The notes under the pieces are model-generated. The model saw only the letters and a list, made by a program, of their open reading frames with translations, had not been told where the DNA came from and searched no databases. A stretch of 64,000 nt of DNA, taken from the NCBI GenBank assembly GCA_022821685.1, contig JAJEDD010000014.1, positions 1-64,000 on the forward strand, written 5' to 3'. Each line of letters begins with the position of its first letter. The first letter of the stretch is position 1. This document shows, one piece after another, positions 17,524 through 25,483 of the stretch. Both the position numbers and the translations under genes were made by a program. Source of the stretch: Acidimicrobiia bacterium (GTDB lineage: Bacteria > Actinomycetota > Acidimicrobiia > Acidimicrobiales > Aldehydirespiratoraceae).

Positions 17524-18402
17524 TCATCGGTCCGGCTCGGTGAAGCGGGTGCGCAGCAGGCCCAGTTGCGGCGATTCGATCTCCACCACGTCGCCGCCGC
17601 CGAGGAACTCGGGGGGCTCGCGCCAGTGACCCACGCCGGAGGCCGTGCCGGTGAGGATTATGTCTCCGGGAAGCAGCGAGCAGCCGAGACTGACCCGGGC
17701 GATCAGCCGCGACACCGAGTTGACCATGGCCGAGGCTCGGAACGACTGCTTCTGCACCCCGTTCACCCGCAGCTCGATAGTGATGTCGCGGTAGTCGCCC
17801 ACGGCGGCCGCCGACACGATGCTGGGACCCATGGGGCAGAAGCCGTCGAGCGACTTGCCCTTGTACCACTGGCCGAACATGCCGTGCTCAAGCTGCAGGT
17901 CGCGGGCGCTCACATCGTTGGACAGGGTGTAGCCGAATACGTGGTCGAGGGCGTCGTCGACAGAGATGTTGCTTCCGGCCTTGCCGATCACCACCGCTAT
18001 CTCCGCCTCCCAGTCCACCCGGCTGCTGGCGGCCCGGTCGAGCTCGACGGTGGCGCCGTGGCCCACCAGGCAGGTCCACGGCTTGGTGAACAGCACCGGC
18101 GCGTCCGGCACCACCGAACCCTCGGGGCGCTTGCCCTCGTCGAAGTGTTCGCGATAGTTGAGCCCCACACAGAACATGTTGCGGGGCGTTCTGGGCAACG
18201 GCGGCAACAGGACTGTGCCGTCGATGGGTTGACCGCCGCCGACCGGCGAGAGCGACTCGGCCTCAGCCCAGGCGTCGGGGCCGCTCTCGATGAGGCCGAG
18301 CACGCTGGTGTGGCCGGCCGCGGTGAGCGGCGTGACGGTGCCGTCGGCATGCCAGATACCGGCCGTCTCGCCGGCTGGAGACTGCATAGTGACGAGTCGC
18401 AT
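17524..18402 (-). CDS. fumarylacetoacetate hydrolase family protein
   Basis: This 292-residue enzyme should cleave carbon-carbon bonds in acyl-pyruvates or related keto acids with a divalent metal. The family core is visible as FCVGLNYREHFDE, DWEAEIAVVIGK (metal ligands), GYTLSNDVSARDLQ, GKSLDGFCPMGP and LLPGDIILTGTASGVG. ATG 18402 follows GGAAGGACC. The open frame upstream overlaps the SDR gene and has no support. With the Rieske protein and SDR it fits a ring-cleavage or side-chain degradation route. Confidence 0.92.
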   Translation of the reverse strand: MRLVTMQSPAGETAGIWHADGTVTPLTAAGHTSVLGLIESGPDAWAEAESLSPVGGGQPIDGTVLLPPLPRTPRNMFCVGLNYREHFDEGKRPEGSVVPDAPVLFTKPWTCLVGHGATVELDRAASSRVDWEAEIAVVIGKAGSNISVDDALDHVFGYTLSNDVSARDLQLEHGMFGQWYKGKSLDGFCPMGPSIVSAAAVGDYRDITIELRVNGVQKQSFRASAMVNSVSRLIARVSLGCSLLPGDIILTGTASGVGHWREPPEFLGGGDVVEIESPQLGLLRTRFTEPDR

Positions 18403-18428
18403 GGTGGTCCTTCCCCGCTTGCTGGGGG

Positions 18429-19196
18429 CTAGTCGCCGAGAAGGTGGCAGTACGTGAACCCGCCGTTGGCGCTGATGATCTGGCCGGTCAAGTAGGCGGC
18501 CTCGTCCGATGCCAGGTAGGCGGCCAGCGCGCCGATCTCCGACGGGCGCCCGAACCGTCCGGCGGGGACGTTCTCGGTGAGAGCCTCGATCCGTCCCGGC
18601 GGCGCCAGATCGTTGAGCGGCGACTCGATGTAGCCCGGCGCGATGGCGTTGACGGTCACGCCGTCGGGCGCCACCTCCCGGCTGAACGAGCGCACCAGAG
18701 CGTCGATGCCGCCCTTGCCCGCGGCGTAGTGGGCCTGCCGGGCCACGCCCTGCAGCGAGGCCACCGACGAGAAGCAGATCACCCGCCCCCAGCCCCGCTC
18801 GATCATCGGGTTGACGGTGTGGCGGATCGGCAGGAACGTGCCGTCGAGGTGGATGGCGAGCATATGGCGCCACTGTTGGAAGCTCATGCTGGCGATCGGC
18901 TGCAGCTCTCCGATGCCCGCGGCCATCACGGCAATGTCGGGCGATCCGACCGCCTCGGCAGCCTCGGCGACCCCCGCGGCGACGCTGGCCTCGTCGGTCA
19001 CGTCCATCGACACCCCGGCGAAGGCCTGAGTCGGGTGCCTTTCGGCCAGCTCGCGGGCGATCTCAGTGGCAGCGTCGGGGCGCAGGTCGGTCACCGCCAC
19101 CGAAGCGCCCTGCTCGGCCAGCGCGGCCGCCATGGCCCGACCCAGCCCGCCCGCTCCCCCGGTCAACAGCGCGGTGCGACCCTCAAGCGAGAACAC
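18429..19196 (-). CDS. SDR family oxidoreductase
   Basis: This 255-residue short-chain dehydrogenase has TGGAGGLGRAM for cofactor binding, MAAGIG in place of NNAG, the serine in CFSSVASL and YAAGKGG for the Tyr/Lys pair, plus the NAIAPGYI and GQIISANGGF blocks. The GTG at 19196 follows GGAG. It is the first gene of a minus-strand catabolic run (SDR, FAA hydrolase, Rieske) and is divergent from the GntR regulator at 19506, which is the likely controller. Confidence 0.9.
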   Translation of the reverse strand: MFSLEGRTALLTGGAGGLGRAMAAALAEQGASVAVTDLRPDAATEIARELAERHPTQAFAGVSMDVTDEASVAAGVAEAAEAVGSPDIAVMAAGIGELQPIASMSFQQWRHMLAIHLDGTFLPIRHTVNPMIERGWGRVICFSSVASLQGVARQAHYAAGKGGIDALVRSFSREVAPDGVTVNAIAPGYIESPLNDLAPPGRIEALTENVPAGRFGRPSEIGALAAYLASDEAAYLTGQIISANGGFTYCHLLGD

Positions 19197-19216
19197 GCAC
19201 TCCTGCCTTCAGAGGG

Positions 19217-19362
19217 CGCGTAAATTGGTGAGGGCCTGTTTCGTCACGGCGGGGTATTCCCCGCTCTTGTTCGCTGCGCTCACGGGCCGCCCAAACCCCA
19301 GCGTCACAGCCCACGGCCTCGTCCGTATGGGCCGGAATCGCTCGCCTATTCGCTCGGCCTCT
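19217..19362 (+). repeat. dispersed intergenic repeat, copy 3 (extended long form)
   Basis: This copy includes an extra upstream half beginning gcgtaaattggtgag that is shared with copy 4 and, in part, with copy 5. It fills the divergent space between the SDR and GntR genes. The rest of this 309-bp gap (19363-19505) holds a TAGATAGCGT-like box and TAGGCT near 19470, possible -10 boxes for the regulator gene. Confidence 0.75.
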
Positions 19363-19505
19363 CACAAGCCAGCGAGGCTAGATAGCGTGCGCGGGCAGGT
19401 ACAAGCCCGCCGCGTCGCACCGGAGCAAACGGCGGCAATCCGCGCCGCCAAAGGGGTGGCAGACCACTAGGCTCGCGCCGCCGTTCACCGACTGTAGGAA
19501 CTTCA

Positions 19506-20300
19506 ATGTCCGAAGCTGTTTCGTTGTCGGTCGCTTCGCTGGACGAGGCAACGGGCGCTGACCGTGACAGCGCGCTTCCGGTCAGCCCGGTGCGCCCCGC
19601 CTACGAGCAGGTGGCGAGCCAGCTTCAGGAGCTGATCATCAAGGGCACGCTGACGGTAGGTGAGCGCCTGCCGGCCGAGGGCGAGATGGCTGTGCAGTTC
19701 GGGGTGAGCCGCAGCACCATCCGCGAGGCGCTTCGAGGTCTGTCGTCGCAGCGGCTGGTGCTCACCAAGCGGGGCGTCAACGGGGGCACGTTCGTGGCCG
19801 AGCCCTCCTCCGAGCATGTGCGCAGCTACCTGGAGACCACGATCGGACTTCTATCCGGCGCCGACGTGGTGTCGGTCGACGAGATCCTCGAAGCCCGCGA
19901 GCTCTTCGAGGAGCCCGCCGCCCGGCTCGCCGCGCTTCGGCGCAGCGACGACGACCTGAGCGGCCTGCGAGCCACCCTGGCGCCCGACGACGGGGCCGAC
20001 TCGGCCCACGGCTTCGCGGGCCACAAGGAGTTCCATTTCGCCATCCTGAAGGCATCGGGCAACCAGCTGCTAGATGTGCTGGCCCGACCGGTGTTCAGCG
20101 TCCTTGAGACCCGCTTCGTGCGGGATCGGGCGTCGGGCCGCTTCTGGGTCGAGGTGGAGGACGATCACCGGAACATCTTCGGCGCCATCGAGGCCGGCGA
20201 TTCCGAGGCGTCGGCGCAGTTCATGCACACCCATCTGGAGCGGCTGCGACCGATGTACGAGCGCTTCGACAGGACAGCCCGGCCGCCCAGCCCGGCCTAA
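19506..20300 (+). CDS. GntR/FadR-family transcriptional regulator
   Basis: This 264-residue regulator has an N-terminal winged helix-turn-helix (AYEQVASQLQELIIKGTLTVGERLPAEGEMAVQFGVSRSTIREALRGL region) and a C-terminal FCD-type helical ligand domain (EILEARELFEEPAARLAA, HKEFHFAILKASGN, EDDHRNIFGAIEAGD). The histidine and aspartate pattern suggests a metal-assisted pocket for a small carboxylate. It is divergent from the SDR/FAA hydrolase/Rieske run and probably represses it until the substrate binds; this is inferred from position. Confidence 0.9.
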   Translation: MSEAVSLSVASLDEATGADRDSALPVSPVRPAYEQVASQLQELIIKGTLTVGERLPAEGEMAVQFGVSRSTIREALRGLSSQRLVLTKRGVNGGTFVAEPSSEHVRSYLETTIGLLSGADVVSVDEILEARELFEEPAARLAALRRSDDDLSGLRATLAPDDGADSAHGFAGHKEFHFAILKASGNQLLDVLARPVFSVLETRFVRDRASGRFWVEVEDDHRNIFGAIEAGDSEASAQFMHTHLERLRPMYERFDRTARPPSPA

Positions 20301-20314
20301 ACGGCCAGGCACCC

Positions 20315-20424
20315 GGTCCAGGAGTTCGAGCACCACCCGGTTGAACTCGTCGGGCCGGACACGCCGCTATCGGGCGGTCCGGTTCAGGAACTCGAGCACC
20401 ACCCGGTTGAACTCGTCGGGCCGC
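20315..20424. repeat. 66-bp-period duplication of a gene's 3' end
   Basis: The block ggttcaggaactcgagcacc at 20381, which encodes the C-terminus of the alpha/beta hydrolase, recurs at 20315 with few changes and continues identically through cccggttgaactcgtcgggc. The outer copy would encode DEFNRVVLELLDRVPG on the minus strand. It is a relic beyond the stop codon rather than part of the gene. Confidence 0.8.
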
Positions 20425-21185
20425 TCGAAGTAGGGGGCATGGGAGGTTTCGGCGATCACCGCTAGCTCCGAGCCGCCGATGAGCCGGTGGGCGGCCTCGC
20501 CGGTCGCCAGCGGCACAGCTCTCTCCTCGGCCCCCCAGATCAGCAGCACGGGCGGCCCGCCTGCGAGTTCGGCCAGCCGCGGCCCGACCACGTCGTCGTC
20601 GATATGGTCGGCGATGTAGTCGGCAATGGCCGCGAACGACTCGGCCGCGCCGGGCGAGTTGTTGACCAGGAACTCCTCTCGCACCCATTCGTCGGTCACG
20701 AGATCTTGGTCGTGCACAACCAGCCGCAGCTTGTTCTCGATGCTGGCGCGGGAGGTGTCGCGCAGCCGCCCGCGGGTGGCGGCCCGCCGCTCGGCACCCC
20801 ACTCGATCAATCCGATGCTTCCCACCAGCACCAGCGCCCGCACCCGCTCGGGCCGCTCGCAGGCCAGAGTCGCCACCGTGTGCCCACCCAGCGAAGTGCC
20901 TGCCAGCACGGCCGTCTCGGCCCCGATCAGATCGAGGAGCCCGTCGACGAAGCGGGCGTATCCGGGCACCGAATAGTCCGGGCCGTTGCCCTTCTGGGCC
21001 AGGCCGTGGCCGGGCAGATCGAGGGCATGGACGTGCCAGCCCGCGGCCGCGAGCGCGTCTATGTTGCGGCGCCAGCGGTCGCAGCGTGCCCCCACCCCGT
21101 GCACCAGCACCAGATGGTCGTCACCCGAGCCCGCGGCCAACACCCGGGTGAGCACCCCGTTCACCGCCGCCGGATACTGGATCAT
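20367..21185 (-). CDS. alpha/beta hydrolase
   Basis: This 272-residue enzyme has the alpha/beta hydrolase fold: the LVHGVGARCDRW oxyanion region, the nucleophile elbow AGTSLGGH (serine), a DLPGHG turn, the IWGAEE acid region and the C-terminal ETSHAPYFERPDEFN histidine. Members hydrolyse esters, lactones or C-C bonds such as meta-cleavage products. ATG 21185 is chosen because GGAGGGG lies upstream; the open frame runs 19 codons further into the repeat. It is divergent from another hydrolase at 21384 with repeat copy 4 between them. Confidence 0.9.
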   Translation of the reverse strand: MIQYPAAVNGVLTRVLAAGSGDDHLVLVHGVGARCDRWRRNIDALAAAGWHVHALDLPGHGLAQKGNGPDYSVPGYARFVDGLLDLIGAETAVLAGTSLGGHTVATLACERPERVRALVLVGSIGLIEWGAERRAATRGRLRDTSRASIENKLRLVVHDQDLVTDEWVREEFLVNNSPGAAESFAAIADYIADHIDDDVVGPRLAELAGGPPVLLIWGAEERAVPLATGEAAHRLIGGSELAVIAETSHAPYFERPDEFNRVVLEFLNRTAR

Positions 21186-21236
21186 CGCACTGTCCCCTCC
21201 GCCAAGGCGACGAATCGCCAGACGACATATGAGCGG

Positions 21237-21366
21237 CCGCAAATTGGTGAGAGCCCGTTGCGTCGCAGCGGTGTATCTCCCGCTCTTTGTTCGCTGCGCT
21301 CACGGGCCGCTCGAGCCACGGCCTCGCCCGTATGGGCCGGAATCGTTCACCTATTCGCTCGGCCTC
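21237..21366 (+). repeat. dispersed intergenic repeat, copy 4 (extended short form)
   Basis: This copy begins gccgcaaattggtgag like copy 3, lacks the middle block as in copy 2, and ends with ctattcgctcggcctct. It fills the space between the two divergent alpha/beta hydrolase genes. Confidence 0.75.
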
Positions 21367-21383
21367 TAAGTTAGGCGCTCGCT

Positions 21384-22226
21384 ATGGCAGAGAACTGGCG
21401 CGACACGTTCATCAGGGCCGGCGGGATTCGCACCCGTGTGATCGAGGCCGGTGATCCCGCGGGCCCGCCCGTGGTGCTGGTGCATGACGGGGCCTTCGGC
21501 ACCGACTCGATGCTGTGCTGGGAGGGCGTGATCGCAGAGTTGGCCGACGCGTATCGCGTGGTCGCCCCCGACCTGATCGGCTGGGGCGGCACCGACAAGC
21601 TGTGCTACTTCGACCGCTCGCCCTACGACTACCGCCTGGAGCATCTGGCCGCGGTGTGCCGGGTGCTCGCACTCGACGAGCCGGTCTGCTTCGCTGGCAG
21701 CTCATTCGGCGCCGAGCTGGTGGCCCGGGGAGTGGCCGAGCCCCGGTGGGGATGGAACGCCCGGGCCGCGCTGGCCATCACCGGCACGGGCGGGCGGCTC
21801 TACCGGGTGCCGGGCGGAATCGAGCGACTGAGCGACTACACCCCCAGTCCCGAAGCGGCCCGCCGGCTCACAGAACTGCTGGTCCACAGCACCGTCGGCC
21901 TCAATGAGCACGTCCAGCGGCGCTTCGAGATCAGCATGATGCCGGGCCACTGGGAGGCGTTGAGCGCGCTGGGCCTGCGGAACCCGTCGGCGGAACCGGC
22001 CGTCCGGTCCGAGGATTGGCCCGAGCCGCTGCTGGACTGCCGCGTTCCCATCCTGTGGGTCGAAGGCGCCGACGATCCGCTGCTGGAGCAGGGCTGGGCG
22101 GCCAAGATGGCCGAGCTGAGCGACTCCTTCTCGTCGGCGGTGGTGCCCGGGGGCCACGAGCCCAACATCGAGCACCCGGCCGCTACCGGACGCCTGATCC
22201 GCGACTTCTTCGACAACTGTCCCTGA
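21384..22226 (+). CDS. alpha/beta hydrolase
   Basis: This 280-residue protein has the alpha/beta hydrolase fold, with HDGAFGTDSMLCW in the oxyanion region, the elbow FAGSSFGAEL (serine), WVEGADDPLLEQGW as the acid region and PGGHEPNIEHP with the catalytic histidine. TAAGTT at 21367-21372 may be a -10 box. It is only distantly similar to the divergent hydrolase at 20367. The substrate is unknown; its position among Rieske and LLM genes suggests a role in catabolism. Confidence 0.88.
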   Translation: MAENWRDTFIRAGGIRTRVIEAGDPAGPPVVLVHDGAFGTDSMLCWEGVIAELADAYRVVAPDLIGWGGTDKLCYFDRSPYDYRLEHLAAVCRVLALDEPVCFAGSSFGAELVARGVAEPRWGWNARAALAITGTGGRLYRVPGGIERLSDYTPSPEAARRLTELLVHSTVGLNEHVQRRFEISMMPGHWEALSALGLRNPSAEPAVRSEDWPEPLLDCRVPILWVEGADDPLLEQGWAAKMAELSDSFSSAVVPGGHEPNIEHPAATGRLIRDFFDNCP

Positions 22227-22315
22227 GCCTGTATCCACCGGCGGGTGGTATGGCCCTGGAGCCGAGGCGGCTCAGTCGATGGACGGCCGCTCGTTGTCCT
22301 GAGGTTCCGGTCCGG

Positions 22316-22462
22316 TCACGTGACCGATGCAAGAGGCGGGGTTCCAGGGCCGGGCGGGGATTGTACCCATTCGATGAGGACGCGTGCCGGTACAGGGCCT
22401 TCGTCTGGATGCATGACGATCTTTGTCTCTCGGACCTCGATGGGATTATCCGGATTGGTCAC
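22316..22462 (-). CDS. possible small protein coupled to the DUF3467 gene
   Basis: A 48-codon frame starts at GTG 22462, overlapping the TGA of the DUF3467 gene (GTGA), and begins VTNPDNPIEVRETKIVM. It ends at a ggtcacgtgacc palindrome. The end is rich in Pro and Gly. Codons are less GC-biased than those of the neighbours. It could be a real coupled gene or chance; I recognise no family. Confidence 0.3.
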   Translation of the reverse strand: MTNPDNPIEVRETKIVMHPDEGPVPARVLIEWVQSPPGPGTPPLASVT

Positions 22463-22689
22463 GGGTCCTCCTCAGTGATCATGCCGTCAGGCATTGTTGC
22501 AGCATAGTCGGCCAGATTCGCGGTGAGGGCGTCGATAAGTTGCTTGACGAACAGCGTCGACATGTTCACTCGCTGCACGATGACACCCTGAATGGGGCTT
22601 GTGTTGTAGTCCAGTCGAGCGAAGTCGAGAGTGAACTCATGGGGCGAGTGGCTAACCATGGCAAAGTTCGCCCAGATCCCTCCCAGCAT
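22459..22689 (-). CDS. DUF3467 family protein
   Basis: This 76-residue protein matches the DUF3467 pattern: GIWANFAMVSHSPHEFTLDFARLD, then VIVQRVNMSTLFVKQLIDAL and a short acidic tail. Family members are small proteins of unknown function found in many bacteria and archaea. The frame is open a little upstream of the ATG but contains no better start. It sits alone in a region (22227-22842) of lower GC and different codon use than its surroundings; nothing else in that gap is supported except the small frame that follows it. Confidence 0.7.
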   Translation of the reverse strand: MLGGIWANFAMVSHSPHEFTLDFARLDYNTSPIQGVIVQRVNMSTLFVKQLIDALTANLADYAATMPDGMITEEDP

Positions 22690-22842
22690 GCTCCGATCAC
22701 CCTGAATGTGGACGTCCGTTGGCTGCGGCTCGGGTGGCTGAGACTATGGTCGAACCTGGCGGCTGTCTAGGGTTCGGATCGCTGTCGATCCTATTGTTCT
22801 CACGAATTGCCGCTTGTCCGTTCGACTTCGTACTCTGCGGCC

Positions 22843-23940
22843 GTGTTGGGGGCTGCTACCAGCGGCATGATGGCACCCGAGGCCTACCGCTCCGAGGCGT
22901 ACTACCGGGCCGAACTGGACTGCGTGTTCCCGTCGAGTTGGGTGTTCGTCGGCCACGAGCGGTGGGTGCCGGAGCCGGGCGACTATCTGGCCGAGACCAT
23001 CGGCACCGAGCCGGTGCTGGTGGTTCGTAACCCCGACGGCGCCCTGCGGGCCTTCTCCAACGTGTGTCCCCACCGGGCGAGTCTGCTGGTCACCGGCCGG
23101 GGCAGCTGCGACCGACGCCTGGTGTGCCCCTATCACGGCTGGACCTTCGGGCTTGACGGGCGGCTGCTGGCCATCCCGCGGCAGCGGGGCTTCGTTGGCG
23201 GGGTGGATACGGCCGACTACGGATTGCACGAGTTGCGCCTCGATGTGTGGGAGGGACTCATCTTCGTGAACGCGACCGGCGGCGCCCCGCCGCTACGCGA
23301 CCATCTGGAGGGGGTGCCCGAGCTGCTGGCCGGCCACGACATCGCGGGCATGACTCTGGGAGCGTTCCTCGACGACCCGATTGCGGCCAACTGGAAGCTG
23401 GTGATGGACAACGCCATCTGCGACTACCACCTCGGGATGGTGCATGGCGAGTCCATCGCCGACCTGGTAGAGCTCGAGGGGCTCAGCGAGCAGGCGGGCC
23501 ACACCACGGCGGTGGCCTCGGTCCCCTGGAAGGAGTCGGCCCTGCCGCCCGAGCCTCGGCCAACGCTGACCGGCGACGCGGCGAGGGGCTCTCTGGGATG
23601 CTTCGTGTTCCCCAACCTTCACGTGATCGGCTTCCCGACCGGCGGAGCGACCGTCATGTGGTGGACGCCCACTGGTCCGGCCAGTACCCGTGCCCGGGTG
23701 TTGAGCCTGTCGCACGATGCCGACGCCGACGTGCGGGCGGGTGCGGAACTGCTGTCGCGGGTGCAGCGCGAGGACTTCGACGTGTGCGAGAAGCTGCAGA
23801 TCGGCGTGCAGTCCCGCCACTATTCGCCCGGCCCGCTGCATGCGTCGGAGCTGCGCGTCACCGTGTTCCAGCGTCGGCTGCTAGAGATGGTGGAACCAGT
23901 CCTGGCCGCGCGGGCCGGGGCGGGGGTTAATCGAGGTTGA
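22843..23940 (+). CDS. Rieske-type oxygenase, second copy
   Basis: This 365-residue protein is similar in layout to the Rieske oxygenase at 16299. It has CPHRAS and CPYHGW for the [2Fe-2S] cluster and MDNAICDYHLGMVHGES for the mononuclear iron. GTG 22843 is supported by TACTCT at 22831-22836 ending 6 nt before it, a leaderless arrangement; ATG 22867 is an alternative. Its 3' end overlaps the convergent LLM gene by 14 bp. No reductase partner lies nearby. The substrate is unknown. Confidence 0.9.
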   Translation: MLGAATSGMMAPEAYRSEAYYRAELDCVFPSSWVFVGHERWVPEPGDYLAETIGTEPVLVVRNPDGALRAFSNVCPHRASLLVTGRGSCDRRLVCPYHGWTFGLDGRLLAIPRQRGFVGGVDTADYGLHELRLDVWEGLIFVNATGGAPPLRDHLEGVPELLAGHDIAGMTLGAFLDDPIAANWKLVMDNAICDYHLGMVHGESIADLVELEGLSEQAGHTTAVASVPWKESALPPEPRPTLTGDAARGSLGCFVFPNLHVIGFPTGGATVMWWTPTGPASTRARVLSLSHDADADVRAGAELLSRVQREDFDVCEKLQIGVQSRHYSPGPLHASELRVTVFQRRLLEMVEPVLAARAGAGVNRG

Positions 23941-24961
23941 GCCGCGGCAGCACGCCGTCGCAGATCAACCGGAGCTGGTTCATGCGGTCGCTCTCGCTGC
24001 GCCCGACGTAGAACATCCAGCGGTCCATGCCCTGAGCCTCCAACTCCCGCAAGCGCCGGGCGACGTCCTCGGGGCGTCCCCACAGGCCGGGGGCCCGCGC
24101 CAGCAGCCAGTCGTAGAGCCCGAGCTCGCGAGCCCTGTCGATGTGGGCTTGCTGGCGTCCCTCGTCCTGGTAGTCGGTGGCGATGTCGTGGGTGTCGGCG
24201 TTGAACTGCAGCAGCGCCTGCTTGAGGTGGTCGGGGATCTGCTTGCCTTCGAGCGACCCCATGGTCAGCCACTCGGTGCTCACCCCCATGCCGCGGCTAA
24301 GTGCCTCGGTGGGACTGTCGCCGAACACGATCTCGGAGTTCCACCACAGCTCTAGCTCGTCGGGGTCACGGCCGGCGGCCTCGCAGCCCTCGGCGACCAG
24401 GCTGCGCACGTAGTCCACGTTGTCGGGGCCGAATCCCATCGACAGCAGCATCCCGTCGGCGACCTCGCAGGCCATGCGCAGCACCTTGGGGCCCGAGACG
24501 GGGACCACCACCGCGATGTCGGCGCCGTCGGGCAGGTAGGACCACTGCATGCGGAACTTCCGGCGGTGGTAGCGGGCCTCCTCGCCCCGCAGCAGCGCCT
24601 TGACCGCCAAGATGTACTCCCGGAGTTGGGCCACGGTGGCCGGGCGCAGACCGACACCCCACAGGGCGCTGTCGCCGGTGCCGATCCCGCAGGCGATCCG
24701 GCCGGGCGCGATCTCGGCGAGCGTCAGCAGACCGGAGGCGGTCACCGACGGATCGCGCGACCGCGGGTTGGTGACCGAGGTCATGATCCGGGCCTGCGAC
24801 GTGTGCTCGGCGCACAGCGCAGCCACCGCGTACAACTCCTGCACCAGGGCGGGCGAGTCCGGCAGGCCGATCACGTCCACCCCGGCGCGGTCGGCCAGCC
24901 CCCACCACTCGGGACCGTCCGAGAGGGGCCCCTGCTGCAGGACGTTGAGAGCGATCTTCAC
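23927..24961 (-). CDS. LLM-class oxidoreductase
   Basis: This 344-residue TIM-barrel oxidoreductase of the luciferase-like family shows KIALNVLQQGPL at the N-terminus, TSVTNPRSRDPSVTASGLLTLAEIAPGRIACGIGTGD and VPVSGPKVLRMACEVADG. The layout is closest to F420-dependent methylenetetrahydromethanopterin-reductase-like members; the cofactor is inferred. It is followed upstream on the same strand by RidA-like and LLM genes with short gaps, suggesting one operon read from 26512 to 23927. Confidence 0.88.
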   Translation of the reverse strand: MKIALNVLQQGPLSDGPEWWGLADRAGVDVIGLPDSPALVQELYAVAALCAEHTSQARIMTSVTNPRSRDPSVTASGLLTLAEIAPGRIACGIGTGDSALWGVGLRPATVAQLREYILAVKALLRGEEARYHRRKFRMQWSYLPDGADIAVVVPVSGPKVLRMACEVADGMLLSMGFGPDNVDYVRSLVAEGCEAAGRDPDELELWWNSEIVFGDSPTEALSRGMGVSTEWLTMGSLEGKQIPDHLKQALLQFNADTHDIATDYQDEGRQQAHIDRARELGLYDWLLARAPGLWGRPEDVARRLRELEAQGMDRWMFYVGRSESDRMNQLRLICDGVLPRLNLD

Positions 24962-24983
24962 GGTCGGTGTGCGCTGGGTGGCC

Positions 24984-25433
24984 CTACTGGCGCGAGATCA
25001 CCGCGTCGGCGTCGATCTCGATCATGGCGTCGGGTCGGGCCAGCCCGTGCACCACCACCAGCGTGCTGGCCGGGTAGTGGTCCTTGTTGAAGAACTCGGC
25101 GCGGGCGTCGTGGATGGCGCCGAACTTCTCCTTGGTGAAGGGGGGAGTCATGTAGACCCGCACCCGGACGATGTCGTCGATCGTGCCGCCGAGGGGTTCC
25201 AGGGCAGACAGCAGGTTGCGGATCACCTGGCGGGTCTGCTCGGCGATGTCGCCCACGCCCACCACCACGTCGCTATTGCCGTCGGTGGCGGTTCGGCCCG
25301 ACAGGTACACGAAGGTGAGGTCGCCGGCCTCCACCACCACCCCGCCGGAGTGGACAAGCTCGCCCACTTCTGAAGTCTCGAGCGCGCTCCAGCCGGAGCC
25401 GATATCAGGGTTGATGATGGTCTTGTCGGCCAT
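24984..25433 (-). CDS. RidA-family protein
   Basis: This 149-residue protein belongs to the RidA/YjgF family. It shows LTFVYLSGRTATDGNSDVV, the GDIAEQTRQVIRNLLSALEPLGGTIDDIVRVRVYMT unit and the STLVVVHGLARPDAMIEIDADAVI end. ATG 25433 follows AAGGAG. It lies between two LLM genes, so it may clear a reactive imine made by one of them. It is a distant paralogue of the gene at 8665. Confidence 0.87.
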   Translation of the reverse strand: MADKTIINPDIGSGWSALETSEVGELVHSGGVVVEAGDLTFVYLSGRTATDGNSDVVVGVGDIAEQTRQVIRNLLSALEPLGGTIDDIVRVRVYMTPPFTKEKFGAIHDARAEFFNKDHYPASTLVVVHGLARPDAMIEIDADAVISRQ

Positions 25434-25483
25434 GTCGGATGTTCTCCTTGCAAGGGTTGGGTTTCGGGATCGTCGGGCTCGAC

